This document shows positions 6,723 through 7,600 of a DNA stretch of 7,600 bases, in pieces. A program made the translations under genes and the position numbers. Within the stretch, counting starts at the first letter, position 1. Every line of letters starts with the position of its first letter. This DNA is from Gammaproteobacteria bacterium (lineage in GTDB: Bacteria; Pseudomonadota; Gammaproteobacteria; Chromatiales; Chromatiaceae): positions 1 through 7,600 of the forward strand of contig VMDJ01000118.1 of the NCBI GenBank assembly GCA_008080925.1, given 5' to 3'. The notes beneath the pieces were generated by a model, which ran no database searches, was not told where the DNA came from, and worked only from the letters and a program-made list of their open reading frames with translations.

Positions 6723-7600
6723 ATGCGTTTGATCAATCAACTTAAAAAACGATCGTTACCGGTGCTGATTCTTGGCGGCGCTGTCTTGGTGGCTGCTTTA
6801 CTGATTGCAACTAAGCCTAAAGTCGAGCCGGTTATCGCTAAAGAGAAGGCGTGGCTCGTCAGTACACAAGCAGTGAAAATCGTTGAAGCGAATCCGCATC
6901 TCACCTTGTTTGGTCGTGTTGAATCCTTATGGTCGACTAATTTAACAGCGAGTGCGCCCACGGATGTGGCCAAGGTTCATGTGGTCGAGGGTGACAATGT
7001 AGAGCAAGGTGATGTGTTGGTCTCACTGGATGACCGTGATGCCAAGCTGGTTTTACAGCAACGTGAGGCTGATGTTGAGCAAGCCGAAGCCAAGCTCATC
7101 GCAGAGAAAAATCAATACAAGACAGATAAAGAAGCGCTCCCACGTGAAGAGAATCTTCTGAGTTTTGCCAAGAAAGAGGTTGAGCGTTTTGAGCGTTTGG
7201 CTAAAACGCAGGTGGTGGCCGTTTCTGCTTTAGATCAAGCGCGTCAGGCGTATGAGAAACAGGCCATTGCGTTTGCAACTCGTGAACAAGCTCTAGCCAA
7301 TCACCAGTCACGCCAAAAAGAGGCAGATGCAGCCTTTATCCGCGCTAAAGCATTGCGTGATCAAGCACAGATTGAGTTGTCGCGTATGCAAATCAAAGCA
7401 CCTTTTAAAGCGCGCGTGGCAAAAGTGAATGTTTCACCTGGGCAGCGTCTTCGTGCCGGTGATGTGATTGCCGAGGTGTATGACCTAGATGCATTGGTCG
7501 CACGCGCACAGATACCAACCTCGCAGCTGATGAATTTGCGATTAGCGATGGCGAATAAACAAACGATCACCGCTAAAGCAACGGTAGATGGTCAACAGGT
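6723..7600 (+). CDS. Efflux pump periplasmic adaptor (HlyD/AcrA membrane fusion protein), 3' end outside window
   Basis: An open frame from ATG 6723 to the right edge (292 whole codons, no stop), encoding the N-terminal part of a periplasmic adaptor that links an inner-membrane pump to a TolC-type channel. Residues about 12-30 are one hydrophobic segment after a basic start (MRLINQLKKR), so it is probably anchored in the inner membrane; there is no lipobox Cys. The split lipoyl/biotinyl-like domain is visible in two halves: ASAPTDVAKVHVVEGDNVEQ with GDVLVSLDD (77-104), and IKAPFKARVAKVNVSPGQ with LRAGDVIAEVYD (224-254). Between them, about 106-220 is rich in Ala, Gln, Glu and Lys in heptad-like order, the helical hairpin that meets TolC. 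The beta-barrel domain begins near 256. The tolC-like gene upstream is a likely partner, and an RND permease gene is expected next. An ABC- or MFS-type pump is the alternative. Confidence 0.9.
   Translation, partial: MRLINQLKKRSLPVLILGGAVLVAALLIATKPKVEPVIAKEKAWLVSTQAVKIVEANPHLTLFGRVESLWSTNLTASAPTDVAKVHVVEGDNVEQGDVLVSLDDRDAKLVLQQREADVEQAEAKLIAEKNQYKTDKEALPREENLLSFAKKEVERFERLAKTQVVAVSALDQARQAYEKQAIAFATREQALANHQSRQKEADAAFIRAKALRDQAQIELSRMQIKAPFKARVAKVNVSPGQRLRAGDVIAEVYDLDALVARAQIPTSQLMNLRLAMANKQTITAKATVDGQQ

Noticed and set aside
6486..6973. Minus-strand open frames opposite the MFS gene end and the adaptor start
   Set aside because: The plus-strand reading gives a continuous MFS C-terminus and a clear adaptor with anchor and lipoyl domain; the minus-strand proteins look random in composition.
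7361..7570. Minus-strand 69-codon frame at the right edge
   Set aside because: It is opposite the second lipoyl half of the adaptor (APFKARVAKV...GDVIAEV), which explains the sequence.
1..7600. Insertion sequence, integron attC, CRISPR, tRNA/rRNA or phage genes
   Set aside because: I found no transposase-like frame, direct-repeat array, cloverleaf or attC-like palindrome. The window is filled by ordinary metabolic, transport and envelope genes.

Overview
The window looks like a chromosomal segment of a Gram-negative bacterium, most likely a gammaproteobacterium. The grounds are an outer-membrane TolC-type protein, a periplasmic efflux adaptor, an exported M23 peptidase of a proteobacterial type, and an AroC close to the enterobacterial/pseudomonad form. 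A Pseudomonas/Oceanospirillales-like marine lineage would fit, but that is an impression from protein style and not a search result. Nothing here marks a plasmid, phage, transposon or CRISPR array.

Layout. Positions 1-386 (+) hold the 3' part of a GNAT acetyltransferase gene that enters from the left. It meets tail to tail, with a 4-base stop-codon overlap, a 610-residue ABC exporter half-transporter on the minus strand (383-2215). Only 13 bases separate the start of that gene from the start of a divergent, exported M23 metallopeptidase (2229-3086, +). A 65-base gap follows, holding a perfect 18-base inverted repeat on top of a candidate extended -10 element. Then comes a run of four closely spaced plus-strand genes: a TolC-family outer-membrane efflux protein (3152-4429), chorismate synthase aroC (4442-5542), an MFS transporter of the HcaT-like/MFS_1_like type (5568-6713) and an efflux periplasmic adaptor (6723 to beyond 7600, cut by the right edge). 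The gaps between these four are 12, 25 and 9 bases, so they probably share a transcript.

How they fit together. The TolC-like protein and the adaptor are two of the three parts of a tripartite efflux pump. The third part, probably an RND pump, is expected just to the right of the window. A shikimate-pathway enzyme and an MFS carrier lie between the two pump parts. The ABC exporter on the left belongs to a separate transcript.

The window is almost fully coding. No intergenic stretch exceeds 65 bases. I see no convincing undescribed system. The points most worth a second look are the palindrome at the tolC promoter, the aroC gene inside an efflux gene run, the HLD variant of the M23 active-site motif, and the very tight junctions between genes.
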